This document shows, piece after piece, positions 7,944 through 16,084 of a stretch of DNA of 64,000 nt; within the stretch, counting starts at the first letter, position 1, and the number at the start of each line of letters is the position of its first letter. The position numbers were made by a program, and so were the translations under genes. The notes under the pieces were generated by a model. It saw only the letters and a program-made list of their open reading frames with translations. It was not told where the DNA came from and searched no databases. The stretch covers positions 36,091 to 100,090 of the forward strand of contig NSIR01000004.1 in the NCBI GenBank assembly GCA_002737445.1, in the 5' to 3' direction. Source of the stretch: Nitrosarchaeum sp. GTDB taxonomy: Archaea; Thermoproteota; Nitrososphaeria; Nitrososphaerales; Nitrosopumilaceae.

Positions 7944-9311
7944 CTATCTTTTTAATTTTGGATTAACAATGACCTCAAGTGTATTGCCAATAAACACAAA
8001 CGCCAATCCTGTTATTGCTATCATAATTCCTGGTGGGATTATCCACCACCATAATCCTCGGGCTGATGCACCATAAACATTTGCGTCATGTAAAATTTGA
8101 CCCCATGTTGGAAATGAAGGATCCCCCAATCCTAAGAAACTAAGTCCTGCTTCAGTGGTAATGGCAGCTGGAACTGATATTGCTATACTGGCAAATGCAT
8201 ATGGTAGCAATTGTGGTAAAATGTGTCTTAGTACAATCTTTCTATCTTTTTGACCCATCATGTTGGCTGCCTCTACAAATCCTTTAATTTTAATTTGCAA
8301 TGACATGCTTCTTGCAATTTTTGCAACTCCCACCCAGCCAAAAATCATTAAAAATCCAACCATTACAAAAATACTGTTGCTAATTGTGACTGATAAAATA
8401 ATTAAAAAAGGAAGTGCAGGAAGTGCATACAACACATCATTAAATCTCATCATTCCTTCATCTGTTTTTTTACCTTTGTATCCAGCATATGCTCCATATA
8501 GTAAACCCATAATTACTGAAGCAAGAGCTACAACCAATCCAATAAATAATGCCAACGGTGTTCCATAAAGTATTCCTACAGCTAAATCTCTTCTTAATTC
8601 ATCTGTTCCCATGATGCCGAATGCTTTACCTCCAATGATCATTTTTGAATATGTAATTTGATTTGCTTCGTTATTTCCATACATCTTGATTAAAAAAATA
8701 TATTTTCCTTTTAGCGGTTCATTAATTCCTGTTTTGGAAAAAATTATGTCTTGCGAGGATAAATTAATTAATGAAAATTCAAATTTATTTGATTGCAGAT
8801 ACAGATTTTTTCTAATTAACTCATCTGTGGAAAACACTCTTTCATTATGATTTGAATATGAATTTGTAATTGGCATTGAAGTTGAATATAATTTTAATTG
8901 TATTCCGTCAGGACGCATTACATTTATTTCCAATAATGGCGATTCAGAGTATTTAGAAGTAAATTCATAAATAAAATCACTTGGAAAAAAATCATATTCA
9001 AAATCAATCCCAAACCTATGTGATATAATTGATAAATCATTAATTCTGTAATTGTTGATATTTGGATTATCTAAAATTTTATGTTCAGGAATTTTTTCAT
9101 TTAAAAATAAATTAATCCATACCGGAACTGATACTTTGGGATATGAAATCCATTTTTCAGGATTGTTCCATTCTTTAAAAGTATCAATTGGAATAAAAAT
9201 TGCTACCATGATTGACGTAAAAATTAAAATTGATAAAATTATAATTCCGGCTATTCCTATTCTGTTTTTAGAAAATTCTTTTATAATTTCTTTTAATGTA
9301 ATACTTGTCAT
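7944..9311 (-). CDS. ABC transporter permease, DppC/OppC type, with large extracytoplasmic insert
   Basis: The C-terminal 230 residues are a typical BPD_transp_1 permease: entry motif MGTDELRRDLAVGILYGTPLAL, then the EAA coupling loop around EAANMMGQKDRKIVLRHILPQLLP, and a final segment AGLSFLGLGDPSFPTWGQIL that is diagnostic for the DppC/OppC family (peptide/nickel uptake). The protein has 455 residues, against about 280-300 usually. The excess is about 170 polar residues between TM1 (about 20-38) and TM2, predicted outside the membrane. Its start overlaps the stop of the DppB-type gene by 4 bp (TTG/ATGA-like coupling). No ATPase or solute-binding gene is adjacent. Confidence 0.9.
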   Translation of the reverse strand: MTSITLKEIIKEFSKNRIGIAGIIILSILIFTSIMVAIFIPIDTFKEWNNPEKWISYPKVSVPVWINLFLNEKIPEHKILDNPNINNYRINDLSIISHRFGIDFEYDFFPSDFIYEFTSKYSESPLLEINVMRPDGIQLKLYSTSMPITNSYSNHNERVFSTDELIRKNLYLQSNKFEFSLINLSSQDIIFSKTGINEPLKGKYIFLIKMYGNNEANQITYSKMIIGGKAFGIMGTDELRRDLAVGILYGTPLALFIGLVVALASVIMGLLYGAYAGYKGKKTDEGMMRFNDVLYALPALPFLIILSVTISNSIFVMVGFLMIFGWVGVAKIARSMSLQIKIKGFVEAANMMGQKDRKIVLRHILPQLLPYAFASIAISVPAAITTEAGLSFLGLGDPSFPTWGQILHDANVYGASARGLWWWIIPPGIMIAITGLAFVFIGNTLEVIVNPKLKR

Positions 9312-10363
9312 TGCTCTGTTCTCACTCTTGGATCAAAGTAGCCATAAAGTAAATCTGCAACAAATATGCTAATTAAGAAAAACACAGTCAAAATGTAAGT
9401 TGCGCCAATGATCACTGGAAGATCCATTACTGTAATTGCTTCAAAATACAGTCTACCCATGCCTGGCCAATCAAATACTGCCTCGGTAATTATTGCTCCC
9501 CCAAGTGAGCCTGAAAGACTCAGCGCTAAAACGGTGATTATTGGTGGGGCTGCATTTTTTAAAGCATGTTTGTAAATTATTTTTTTCTGATTTATCCCGA
9601 TAGTTTTTTTTGCAAATATAAAATCTTCTTGTACGATATCCACAATAAAATTTCTAACTAAATATGCCCATGATCCAAATCCTATCATTACAATTGTAAT
9701 CAACGGTAATGTCATATGATACAATAATGATCCAATATAATTTGGATCAGTGAAAGGAATCAACGGCGTTGCTCTAGCTGGAAAAATTTGATACGTAAAT
9801 GAAAATAAGAATATCATCAACATACCTATCCACCAGACTGGAAAACTAGAACTAATTATTGCAAAACTGGATGTTACTCTATCTGTTTTTGATCCAATTT
9901 TACTTCCAGCAAGTGTTCCTAGAAAAATACCTATTACTGATACTATGATAGTTGCAGTTGTAAATAATAAAATGGTTCTTGGTAATTTCTCCAAAATAAT
10001 TTCTTTGACATCTGATGATCCTGAATCACTTGTAAGGAATGTTGCATGACCAAAATCTAAAAATAATATTTTATACATGCTTAACCCGATTCTTTGTGGA
10101 GAATACCATGGCTCATCTAATCCCATAATTTTGATTCTTTGCGCAATTTGAGTTTGAATAAAAAAATCAAATTCAGTAACTGATGAGAAACTTTTTGCTA
10201 TTGTGGGATTATCTGTAATTTCGGTTCTTACTTGTATGCTTACTCCTTGTTTTAGTATGCTGTCCATATTTGATCCTACCAATGCAATTGTGATTAGTAG
10301 GGTAACCATCAAAACTATGAACATTGTAATTATTCGTTTAAACAGATATTTTTTTAAACTCAA
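9308..10363 (-). CDS. ABC transporter permease, DppB/OppB type
   Basis: This 351-residue protein has the DppB/OppB layout: TM1 at the N-terminus (KRIITMFIVLMVTLLITIAL), an extracytoplasmic loop, LFLDFGHATFLTSDSG, then LPRTILLFTTATIIVSVIGI and the coupling loop FAKKTIGINQKKIIYKHALKNA before EAVFDWPGMGRLYFEAI, a strong DppB hallmark. It pairs with the DppC-type gene downstream, which overlaps it by 4 bp. In this family the heterodimeric permease works with two ATPases and a lipoprotein; these must be elsewhere. Substrate (peptide, nickel or another solute) cannot be told from sequence. Confidence 0.92.
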   Translation of the reverse strand: MSLKKYLFKRIITMFIVLMVTLLITIALVGSNMDSILKQGVSIQVRTEITDNPTIAKSFSSVTEFDFFIQTQIAQRIKIMGLDEPWYSPQRIGLSMYKILFLDFGHATFLTSDSGSSDVKEIILEKLPRTILLFTTATIIVSVIGIFLGTLAGSKIGSKTDRVTSSFAIISSSFPVWWIGMLMIFLFSFTYQIFPARATPLIPFTDPNYIGSLLYHMTLPLITIVMIGFGSWAYLVRNFIVDIVQEDFIFAKKTIGINQKKIIYKHALKNAAPPIITVLALSLSGSLGGAIITEAVFDWPGMGRLYFEAITVMDLPVIIGATYILTVFFLISIFVADLLYGYFDPRVRTEQ

Positions 10364-10514
10364 TAATCAGAAATGACTGCATGTGTTTATAATAATTACA
10401 GTTAGGTTGGTTTAGTTTCAATTTATGTGATCAAAATAGGTGTAAATTGATGATCTACTGGTCTAATACCTGAAAAAATTAAATAATAAAAAATAACAAT
10501 TGAATTCAAGTACA

Positions 10515-10751
10515 ATGAGTGAAGCAACTAAAAGAAAAGCCAAAAAACTTGTTGAAATAGGTGGCGTGATTAAAATCGATGAAGATCTTTACCAAATAAA
10601 ATCTTCCTCTGATCCTGAGAAATCTTACTTTGTTACTTCTGATAGCTGTGAATGCCCTGGATTCAAAAATTTTTATAAATTTCATCATGGTAAGGGATTA
10701 AAAGCGAATTGTTCTCACCTTGAGGCAATAAGAATTTTTAAAGACTCTTAA
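10515..10751 (+). CDS. SWIM-type zinc finger protein
   Basis: This 78-residue protein contains CEC followed after 20 residues by CSH (SDSCECPGFKNFY ... LKANCSHLEAIRIF). That is the CxCx(n)CxH signature of SWIM zinc fingers, which bind DNA or proteins and often accompany SNF2 helicases and recombination proteins. The N-terminal half has KKLVEIGGVIKIDEDLYQIKS, a short beta unit. The frame can extend to TTG 10500, but ATG 10515 (MSEATKRKAKK) is the better start. A SNF2-family helicase is encoded 1.2 kb downstream on the same strand. Divergent from the permease operon. Confidence 0.8.
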   Translation: MSEATKRKAKKLVEIGGVIKIDEDLYQIKSSSDPEKSYFVTSDSCECPGFKNFYKFHHGKGLKANCSHLEAIRIFKDS

Positions 10752-10819
10752 AATTATTTTTCAATTTATAAATTAAATAAACATGATATCTTTGAATTAA
10801 CTTTACACTTGTAATTATT

Positions 10820-10837
10820 TTATATTTTAAAATATAA
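10820..10837. repeat. Perfect 18-bp AT palindrome
   Basis: TTATATTTTAAAATATAA reads the same on both strands. It lies in the 250-bp gap between the SWIM gene and the possible nuclease gene. It could be an operator, or the end of the SWIM transcript, or a chance product of AT-rich DNA. The rest of the gap (10752-11001) holds no gene. Confidence 0.35.
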
Positions 10838-11001
10838 TTTTTTTATGTGAAACATATATTCTATTATTCTTTTTATTGTAATTTATGGTTGTTTAAAGTT
10901 CCAACTTGAGCCTATTTTTTTATCAAAATTATTTTTACATGAATTTACTATATTTGAATACTCATGTTCTTTAACTTGGATTATTATTCATTATTGATAA
11001 T

Positions 11002-11661
11002 ATGGATTTAGAAATGTTCCGTAATGATGTATGTACTTTAACCGATAAGCTGATTCTAAATTTAAAAGAATCTGATTTTCAAAAACTTGATCATGTGAGA
11101 GAACAATTATTAGAATTATATAAAAAGAATCTTGTAAAAATTAATCATTCAGTTTTAGAACTAATATGCGCGTCTAATTTAATTGCACGTGGATATACTG
11201 TGGACGTAGAAAAACAAATTTCAGATATCTTGGTTTGTGATATATTTGCAGCAAAAGGTGATGGAAATACGATTATTGAAATTGAAACTGGCTTTACTCC
11301 CCCTGATCATGCGATGGATACTATAGATTATTTTACCGCCAGAATAATAAGTAAAATTGCTAGATACAGTCAATATTGTTCAAAATTCTCTTTGGCAACA
11401 CCTGCGATTGGATTAATGCCAATTCCAAAAATTTTTCTTATTCCTCCTCACGCACGAAATGAATCTGATGTAAAAAAAATTAAAGTTCTATGTGATAGAT
11501 ATTATAAAAATCCAGAAATATCTTATTTTGATATCTTGAATGCTCATTTGCATTCAATCTATTTGATAAATATAGACAAGGGAATCACTCGAGAACTTGA
11601 TCCTCAAGGATATGTTGATCTTACTATTGATTTACTTCAAAGAAGCGATGTGGATTATTGA
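11002..11661 (+). CDS. Unknown protein with possible PD-(D/E)XK nuclease core
   Basis: This 219-residue protein has the segment QISDILVCDIFAAKGDGNTI followed by IIEIETGFT. This resembles the nuclease pattern D-x(n)-E-x-E/K within two beta strands, preceded by a helix (SVLELICASNLIARGYTVDVE) as in many PD-(D/E)XK nucleases that begin 'helix, GY-x-V'. The third catalytic residue is Glu or Thr rather than Lys, so activity is uncertain. The second half has IPKIFLIPPHARNES and a Tyr-rich strand. No named family recognised. It stands upstream of a Cys-rich microgene and a SNF2 helicase, which fits a DNA transaction role, but that is inference. Confidence 0.6.
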   Translation: MDLEMFRNDVCTLTDKLILNLKESDFQKLDHVREQLLELYKKNLVKINHSVLELICASNLIARGYTVDVEKQISDILVCDIFAAKGDGNTIIEIETGFTPPDHAMDTIDYFTARIISKIARYSQYCSKFSLATPAIGLMPIPKIFLIPPHARNESDVKKIKVLCDRYYKNPEISYFDILNAHLHSIYLINIDKGITRELDPQGYVDLTIDLLQRSDVDY

Positions 11662-11712
11662 GCCTAATTTAAAATTGAAAAAATACAAATTCATCTTCAA
11701 TTTAGTACTAGT

Positions 11713-11847
11713 ATGATTTGTGCTGCATGTGAGACTAGAAAACACTATGAGTGTATTGACTGTGTAAAGAATCACGAAACCTATCTTTGTCAGTGTGATT
11801 GCCATGATGAAAATACAAAACCTCACCCTTTTGACAAGCCTCATTAA
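11713..11847 (+). CDS. Cys/His-rich microprotein (44 aa)
   Basis: ATG 11713 to TAA 11845-11847 encodes 44 residues: MICAACETRKHYECIDC followed by a spacer and YLCQCDCHDE, ending HPFDKPH. It has eight Cys and several His in a pattern that could bind two metal ions. This density of paired Cys is not expected by chance in AT-rich DNA. It sits 51 bp after the possible nuclease gene on the same strand. No family recognised. Confidence 0.6.
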   Translation: MICAACETRKHYECIDCVKNHETYLCQCDCHDENTKPHPFDKPH

Positions 11848-11995
11848 TCTGAATTTTATTGTAATTTTCTTAAAATTTAGTGCCTAAGTCAAGAATTCAT
11901 TCTTATTTTAACTATTGTAGATTTTTTAGGATCAAAAGTATGATCGTAAAAAATATCAAGATTCATAAGTCAAAAAAACTTTCTATCCACAAATT

Positions 11996-13720
11996 ATGGT
12001 GACATCTATGGAAAATTTCGGAACATTGGAGTATGTTTTGGATAAATATTCGAAAATTTGGAGTTGGAAGGTGACAGGTCAACGTGCAGTTAGTATGATC
12101 TCACGATTAGTGCCTGAGGCATGGTATGGTGAAAACACTGATGAGGTAATAATTCCTGATAGTATAGAAAGTGTAAAGCAAATAAAGCTGATTATGGATA
12201 GATATCCACTTGAAATTCTATCTAAATCTGCTTGGCAAAGAAAAATCATTAAAACATATACTCCAAAACCAGTACAGCAACCAGCAAAATATCATCTAAA
12301 TCGTGCAAAAGCTGGAGAACAATTTAGGGGAAAATTATTGAATTTTCAAAAAGAAGGATTGGATTTTTTATTAAAATCATCTGGTAATGCACTACTTGCA
12401 GATGAAATGGGATTGGGAAAAACAGTACAAACATTATCCTATGTTGCAACTGAAAAACAAACTTTTCCAGTACTTGTAGTTGCACCATTAGTGACATTAA
12501 ATAACTGGGAAAGGGAAATTACCAAATTTATGAAGAAAAAAAGTAGGAATGGAAGAATTATTGAATCTGAATCATCATCATCTACGATTATCCGAACTGG
12601 AAAATCTAAAGACTTGCCTATTACTGATTTTTATATTATAAATTATGAATTACTTTACAAACGACTATCTGATTTATCTAAACTTAATATTCGCACTATA
12701 GTCTGTGATGAAGTTCACAATTTACGATCAAAAACAACACAAAAATACAAAGCAGTTAAAAAATTAGCTGCACTATCTTCACTTTCATATAGAATTGGTC
12801 TTTCAGGTACGCCAATTTATAATCGAGGGTCTGAAATCTGGCCAATCGTAGATATTCTTAGACCTGGCTTACTTGGAAGTTTTAAGGAATTTTGTGAATA
12901 CTTTTGCTATGTAAATGAAAAAGGTAAAGCAATCGTGCTTGAAAATAAGCGAGCGTCACTTAGAAATGAATTGCAAAAACATGTGATGTTGAGACGAAAA
13001 AAATCTGACGTTCTTAAAGAATTAAAGGATAAAGTTCGATATAAGGAAGTAATTGATGCCGACGTTGATTATTATTTTGATGAATTAGGAAAAATATGGA
13101 GTAAATTAGAAGAAGAACAAAAACAGGCTGAAACCGCTTTTGATAAATCTGCATCATACCAGAGAGCAATTCAAAGTGAAAGACAGATTGCAGGTATTGC
13201 CAAAGTTCCACATGTGATTAATTTTGTTAAAAATATTATGGAAATAGAAGAGAGTGTAGTAGTTTTCTGTCATCATAAAGTTATTCATAAATTATTACAT
13301 GAGCGTCTTGAGGAATTTTCTCCAGTTTCAATTATTGGTGGACAATCAGATAAAAATCGTCAAGAAGCAATTGATAAATTTCAAAGAGGGGAATCAAAAT
13401 TAATGATAGCAGGTATACGAGCTGGTAATGTGGGAATTAATTTAACTAGAGCTAAATACGTAATTTTTGCTGAATTAGATTGGAGTCCTGCAATTCATAG
13501 ACAGGCTGAAGATCGTTTACATAGAATTGGTCAAAAGAATACCGTTTTTGCATACTATCTAATTGGAAAAGGTACTCTGGATGATCATGTTGCAAATATT
13601 TTAGTGGATAAAAGCTATGAAATTGATTCCATTATGGATGAAACTGCAGATACATATGAAAATAAAGACAAGGCAGAATTAATCCTTGCACAAATTCATG
13701 ATAAAATACGATCTAAATAA
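11996..13720 (+). CDS. SNF2-family DNA-dependent ATPase/helicase
   Basis: This 574-residue protein contains all SNF2 helicase motifs: LNFQKEGLDFLL (Q-like), ADEMGLGKT (I), VVAPLVTLNNW (Ia), CDEVHNLRS (II, DEVH), GLSGTPIYNRGSEIW (III), VVFCHHKVI (IV), AGIRAGNVGINLTRA (V) and RQAEDRLHRIGQ (VI). The ending with GTLDDHV resembles SMARCAL1/HARP-like and archaeal/bacterial short SNF2 proteins. These remodel or anneal DNA using ATP. An N-terminal domain of about 90 residues (with WSWKVTGQRAVSMISRLVP) precedes the motor. A SWIM-domain protein gene lies upstream; SWIM and SNF2 domains are often fused or adjacent. It lies just upstream of the superoxide dismutase gene. ATG 11996 or 12008 may be the start. 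Confidence 0.93.
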   Translation: MVTSMENFGTLEYVLDKYSKIWSWKVTGQRAVSMISRLVPEAWYGENTDEVIIPDSIESVKQIKLIMDRYPLEILSKSAWQRKIIKTYTPKPVQQPAKYHLNRAKAGEQFRGKLLNFQKEGLDFLLKSSGNALLADEMGLGKTVQTLSYVATEKQTFPVLVVAPLVTLNNWEREITKFMKKKSRNGRIIESESSSSTIIRTGKSKDLPITDFYIINYELLYKRLSDLSKLNIRTIVCDEVHNLRSKTTQKYKAVKKLAALSSLSYRIGLSGTPIYNRGSEIWPIVDILRPGLLGSFKEFCEYFCYVNEKGKAIVLENKRASLRNELQKHVMLRRKKSDVLKELKDKVRYKEVIDADVDYYFDELGKIWSKLEEEQKQAETAFDKSASYQRAIQSERQIAGIAKVPHVINFVKNIMEIEESVVVFCHHKVIHKLLHERLEEFSPVSIIGGQSDKNRQEAIDKFQRGESKLMIAGIRAGNVGINLTRAKYVIFAELDWSPAIHRQAEDRLHRIGQKNTVFAYYLIGKGTLDDHVANILVDKSYEIDSIMDETADTYENKDKAELILAQIHDKIRSK

Positions 13721-13775
13721 GAAAATTTTTAATTTCACACTTGGAAGATATATGTGGATAATACTTGATTAGATT

Positions 13776-14402
13776 ATGGTCAAATACGAATTACCTAAAC
13801 TACCTTATGGATATGATGAATTAGAACCATTCATAGATAAACAAACTATGGAAATTCATCACAAAAAACATCATCAAGCATATGTTGATGGATTAAATAA
13901 AACACTAGCAAAAATATCTAGTGAATTTCATCCACAATACATTTCAGCTGTATTATCTGATTTAGATGCAATTCCAGAATCTGTGAGAAGTGAAGTTAAT
14001 TTCTTTGGTGGTGGTTTTGAAAATCATAAATTATTTTGGGAAACAATGACTCCAAAACCAATTGATCAACCAATTGGTAAATTAGGTGATGCCATAGATG
14101 TGTATTTTGATAATTTTGAAAATTTTAAAAAAGAATTTTCAAACAAATCTATGTCTATACAGGGAAGTGGGTGGTGCTGGCTTGTATTTAATCAAACATT
14201 TAACAAAATAGAAATGATTACTACATCTAATCAGGATAGTCCATGGTCAATAAGAAAAATACCTCTTTTAGGATTAGATCTGTGGGAACATGCTTACTAT
14301 CTTAAATATGAAAATAAACGACTTGACTATATTTCTGCATGGTGGAATGTGGTAAATTGGGACTATGTTGGAAATCGATTTTCTGAATTATCTCAAGATT
14401 AA
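13776..14402 (+). CDS. sod: Superoxide dismutase, Fe/Mn type
   Basis: This 208-residue protein follows the Fe/Mn SOD family from start to end: YELPKLPYGYDELEPFI, the first His ligand region TMEIHHKKHHQAYVDGLN, the second in FENHKLFWETMTP, and the Asp and His ligands in GLDLWEHAYYLKYENKR with the closing DYISAWWNVVNWD. It converts superoxide to oxygen and hydrogen peroxide in the cytoplasm, expected for an aerobic archaeon. Metal preference cannot be decided from these motifs alone. A TATA-like run (AGATATATG) lies about 25-35 bp before the ATG. Transcribed in the same direction as the SNF2 gene, with 55 bp between. Confidence 0.95.
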   Translation: MVKYELPKLPYGYDELEPFIDKQTMEIHHKKHHQAYVDGLNKTLAKISSEFHPQYISAVLSDLDAIPESVRSEVNFFGGGFENHKLFWETMTPKPIDQPIGKLGDAIDVYFDNFENFKKEFSNKSMSIQGSGWCWLVFNQTFNKIEMITTSNQDSPWSIRKIPLLGLDLWEHAYYLKYENKRLDYISAWWNVVNWDYVGNRFSELSQD

Positions 14403-14445
14403 TTGTAACGAAAATCTTAAGTTTGTGGAAAAACATGTTAATTGA

Positions 14446-14505
14446 ATGAAAGACGACTTGGCGACTTGTGAGAATTTCAATGAACGAGTTTATGCTGTCT
14501 TTCAT
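14446..14505. repeat. Inverted repeat with internal direct repeat, possible structured RNA
   Basis: ATGAAAGAC (14446-14454) pairs perfectly with GTCTTTCAT (14497-14505). The 42-base loop contains GACTTG twice, eight bases apart. It lies in the 142-bp gap between the sod and the next gene, close to the sod stop. It could be part of the sod 3' region, a small RNA, or chance. No C/D box pair fits. Confidence 0.3.
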
Positions 14506-14544
14506 CTCATAAATGTTTAAGTCACATTCATAATTTTAGGGAAT

Positions 14545-14895
14545 ATGAAATTAGTAGCTACAATTATCTTTTTTTTAATTATAGCCGGTGCAACATGGTA
14601 TTTTGGATTTTATAATATTAACCCCATTCCTACTCCAGAATCATTCAAAGAAAAACTATCTGAACTAAATGTTCAATTTAGCACAACTAAAACACAATTT
14701 GAGAATGGAGTTATGGACGCAAAAACCTATAAAAAATCACTTGAAGACTTGATGGATAAGCAAGAAAAATTATATGCAGAAGTAAAAAAATACACTTGGA
14801 CTGAATCACAAATAGCTGAATATACAAGCTGGGCTAGGGGAATAATGAAATTTCCAAGCGATATAGATAATGAATATCAAAAATATTTCAAGTAA
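14545..14895 (+). CDS. Membrane-anchored helical protein
   Basis: This 116-residue protein has an N-terminal hydrophobic anchor (residues 2-22, LVATIIFFLIIAGATWYFGF), likely uncleaved, then an extracytoplasmic helical part with a short coiled coil (FKEKLSELNVQFSTTKTQFE; LMDKQEKLYAEVKKYTW). No Cys. I recognise no family. It is a single gene with an AT-rich promoter region upstream (ATAAATGTTTAAG). Confidence 0.65.
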   Translation: MKLVATIIFFLIIAGATWYFGFYNINPIPTPESFKEKLSELNVQFSTTKTQFENGVMDAKTYKKSLEDLMDKQEKLYAEVKKYTWTESQIAEYTSWARGIMKFPSDIDNEYQKYFK

Positions 14896-14977
14896 CCTAT
14901 CGTCATATGATATCTATCTTTATTCTTCATTATAATTTCTAAAAAGATACTAATACTCAAAAAAATTTCAATAAATT

Positions 14978-15229
14978 ATGGATTTTATGCTTGAGGAAGA
15001 ATTATTGGATTTAATGACATTTTGTTTACAAAATCCTAACTCTGCTGAAATAATGGAAAAGAAAAAAAGAATTACTGAAATAGGTCAAGAACTTTTTTTG
15101 GATGGTGGGATAGATGCACTTGAAAATTTTTTCTTTTCATTAAAAAATAGAATTATTCAAGAAATAGAAAAAGATCCAACTCCATTGCGTTCGCTATGGA
15201 ATGGACTAACTACTGAATGGCACTACTAG
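14978..15229 (+). CDS. Small acidic helical protein
   Basis: This 83-residue protein is acidic and helical (FMLEEELLDLMTFCLQ, KKRITEIGQELFLDGGIDAL, FFSLKNRIIQEIEKDPTPLR) and ends LWNGLTTEWHY. No membrane segment or metal motif is present. Function unknown. It is convergent with the small zinc protein gene at 15246, 16 bp away. Composition and codon pattern look genuine. Confidence 0.65.
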   Translation: MDFMLEEELLDLMTFCLQNPNSAEIMEKKKRITEIGQELFLDGGIDALENFFFSLKNRIIQEIEKDPTPLRSLWNGLTTEWHY

Positions 15230-15245
15230 TTATCTGAAAGATTTT

Positions 15246-15395
15246 CTAGCCTCTACCGATTCTAAAAATAGCTGTACTGCATTTTGGACAGGTTCCTTTT
15301 AGAGCTGGTTTGCCATTTTTCATGGTGTATGGTTTTGCGCCATCGATGTCTCTTTTATCTCGGCACTTAACACAATATCCTATTGTCATAATCAT
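15246..15395 (-). CDS. DUF5679-like zinc ribbon microprotein (49 aa)
   Basis: A frame from the ATG complementary to 15393-15395 to TAG at 15246-15248 encodes 49 residues: IGYCVKCRDKRDIDGAKPYT, then MKNGKPALKGTCPKCSTAIFRIG. This matches the DUF5679 pattern of CxxC, KNGRPA and CPxCGTxxFRIG. The protein should bind one zinc; its role is unknown, and it is found alone or fused to DNA- and ribosome-associated proteins in archaea. It is an unambiguous gene too short for common cut-offs. It is convergent with the gene on its left. Confidence 0.85.
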   Translation of the reverse strand: MIMTIGYCVKCRDKRDIDGAKPYTMKNGKPALKGTCPKCSTAIFRIGRG

Positions 15396-15537
15396 ACTAG
15401 GCTCATCCCCTATTAGCCGGATCTTGTTAAACTTTTTTTACTATAAAGCAAATCTCTGATCTTAATTTTTAACTTGTGATGCTATTTTAATTTAGTAAAA
15501 ATAGGTTCCATAATTCATTTTTGTGCAATAATTTCTT

Positions 15538-15975
15538 TTAACTTGTTATTGTAATAATTTTTTGCTCTGTTAAAGCTGCACCCATTATATCTGTTCCATC
15601 ATCTGCAGCCTCCCAAACAAAAATCTCGACTGTATACACGTCTGAAATCTTTGGTACCCATGATAATGCGGGACTAAAAGTTTGCCCTGCATTTATGGTA
15701 CTACTTATCCATCCAAGTGACACAACAATGCCTTCTTGATTTTTAACTTGAACGATATATGTAAAATTCTGATTTTTTTCTTGATTATTTTTTACATCTG
15801 CTGAGATCTGAACTTGTTGATTTACATTGATTTGGTTTGGTAGTTTATTGTTAGACGCATCTACTAATCGTACATTACTAATATTCATTTTCTCTAATTG
15901 AGTGATTGCAAATACTGGATTAAATAAAATTATAAAAATCATTAAAACCGCAAAGATACTAAAAATTTGCTTCAT
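15538..15975 (-). CDS. Secreted Ig-like domain protein
   Basis: This 145-residue protein has a clear signal peptide (MKQIFSIFAVLMIFIILFNP, cleavage after VFA) and a single beta-sandwich domain with VNVNQQVQISADVKNN-type strands, NFTYIVQVKNQEGIVVSLGW and VYTVEIFVWEA. This resembles CARDB/Ig-like domains found in thaumarchaeal exported proteins. The C-terminus ends in a strand without an anchor, so it may be released or bound to the S-layer. Function unknown. No neighbour on the same strand close enough for an operon. Confidence 0.75.
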   Translation of the reverse strand: MKQIFSIFAVLMIFIILFNPVFAITQLEKMNISNVRLVDASNNKLPNQINVNQQVQISADVKNNQEKNQNFTYIVQVKNQEGIVVSLGWISSTINAGQTFSPALSWVPKISDVYTVEIFVWEAADDGTDIMGAALTEQKIITITS

Positions 15976-16084
15976 GATAATTTACTGAAATTTTTAATTA
16001 ATAAATCATTTCTATGATAATGTACTTTTGACTATTTTTTTTTAAACACGTGAGCCTATATGATGTCTCTCAAAATTCTTGCGA

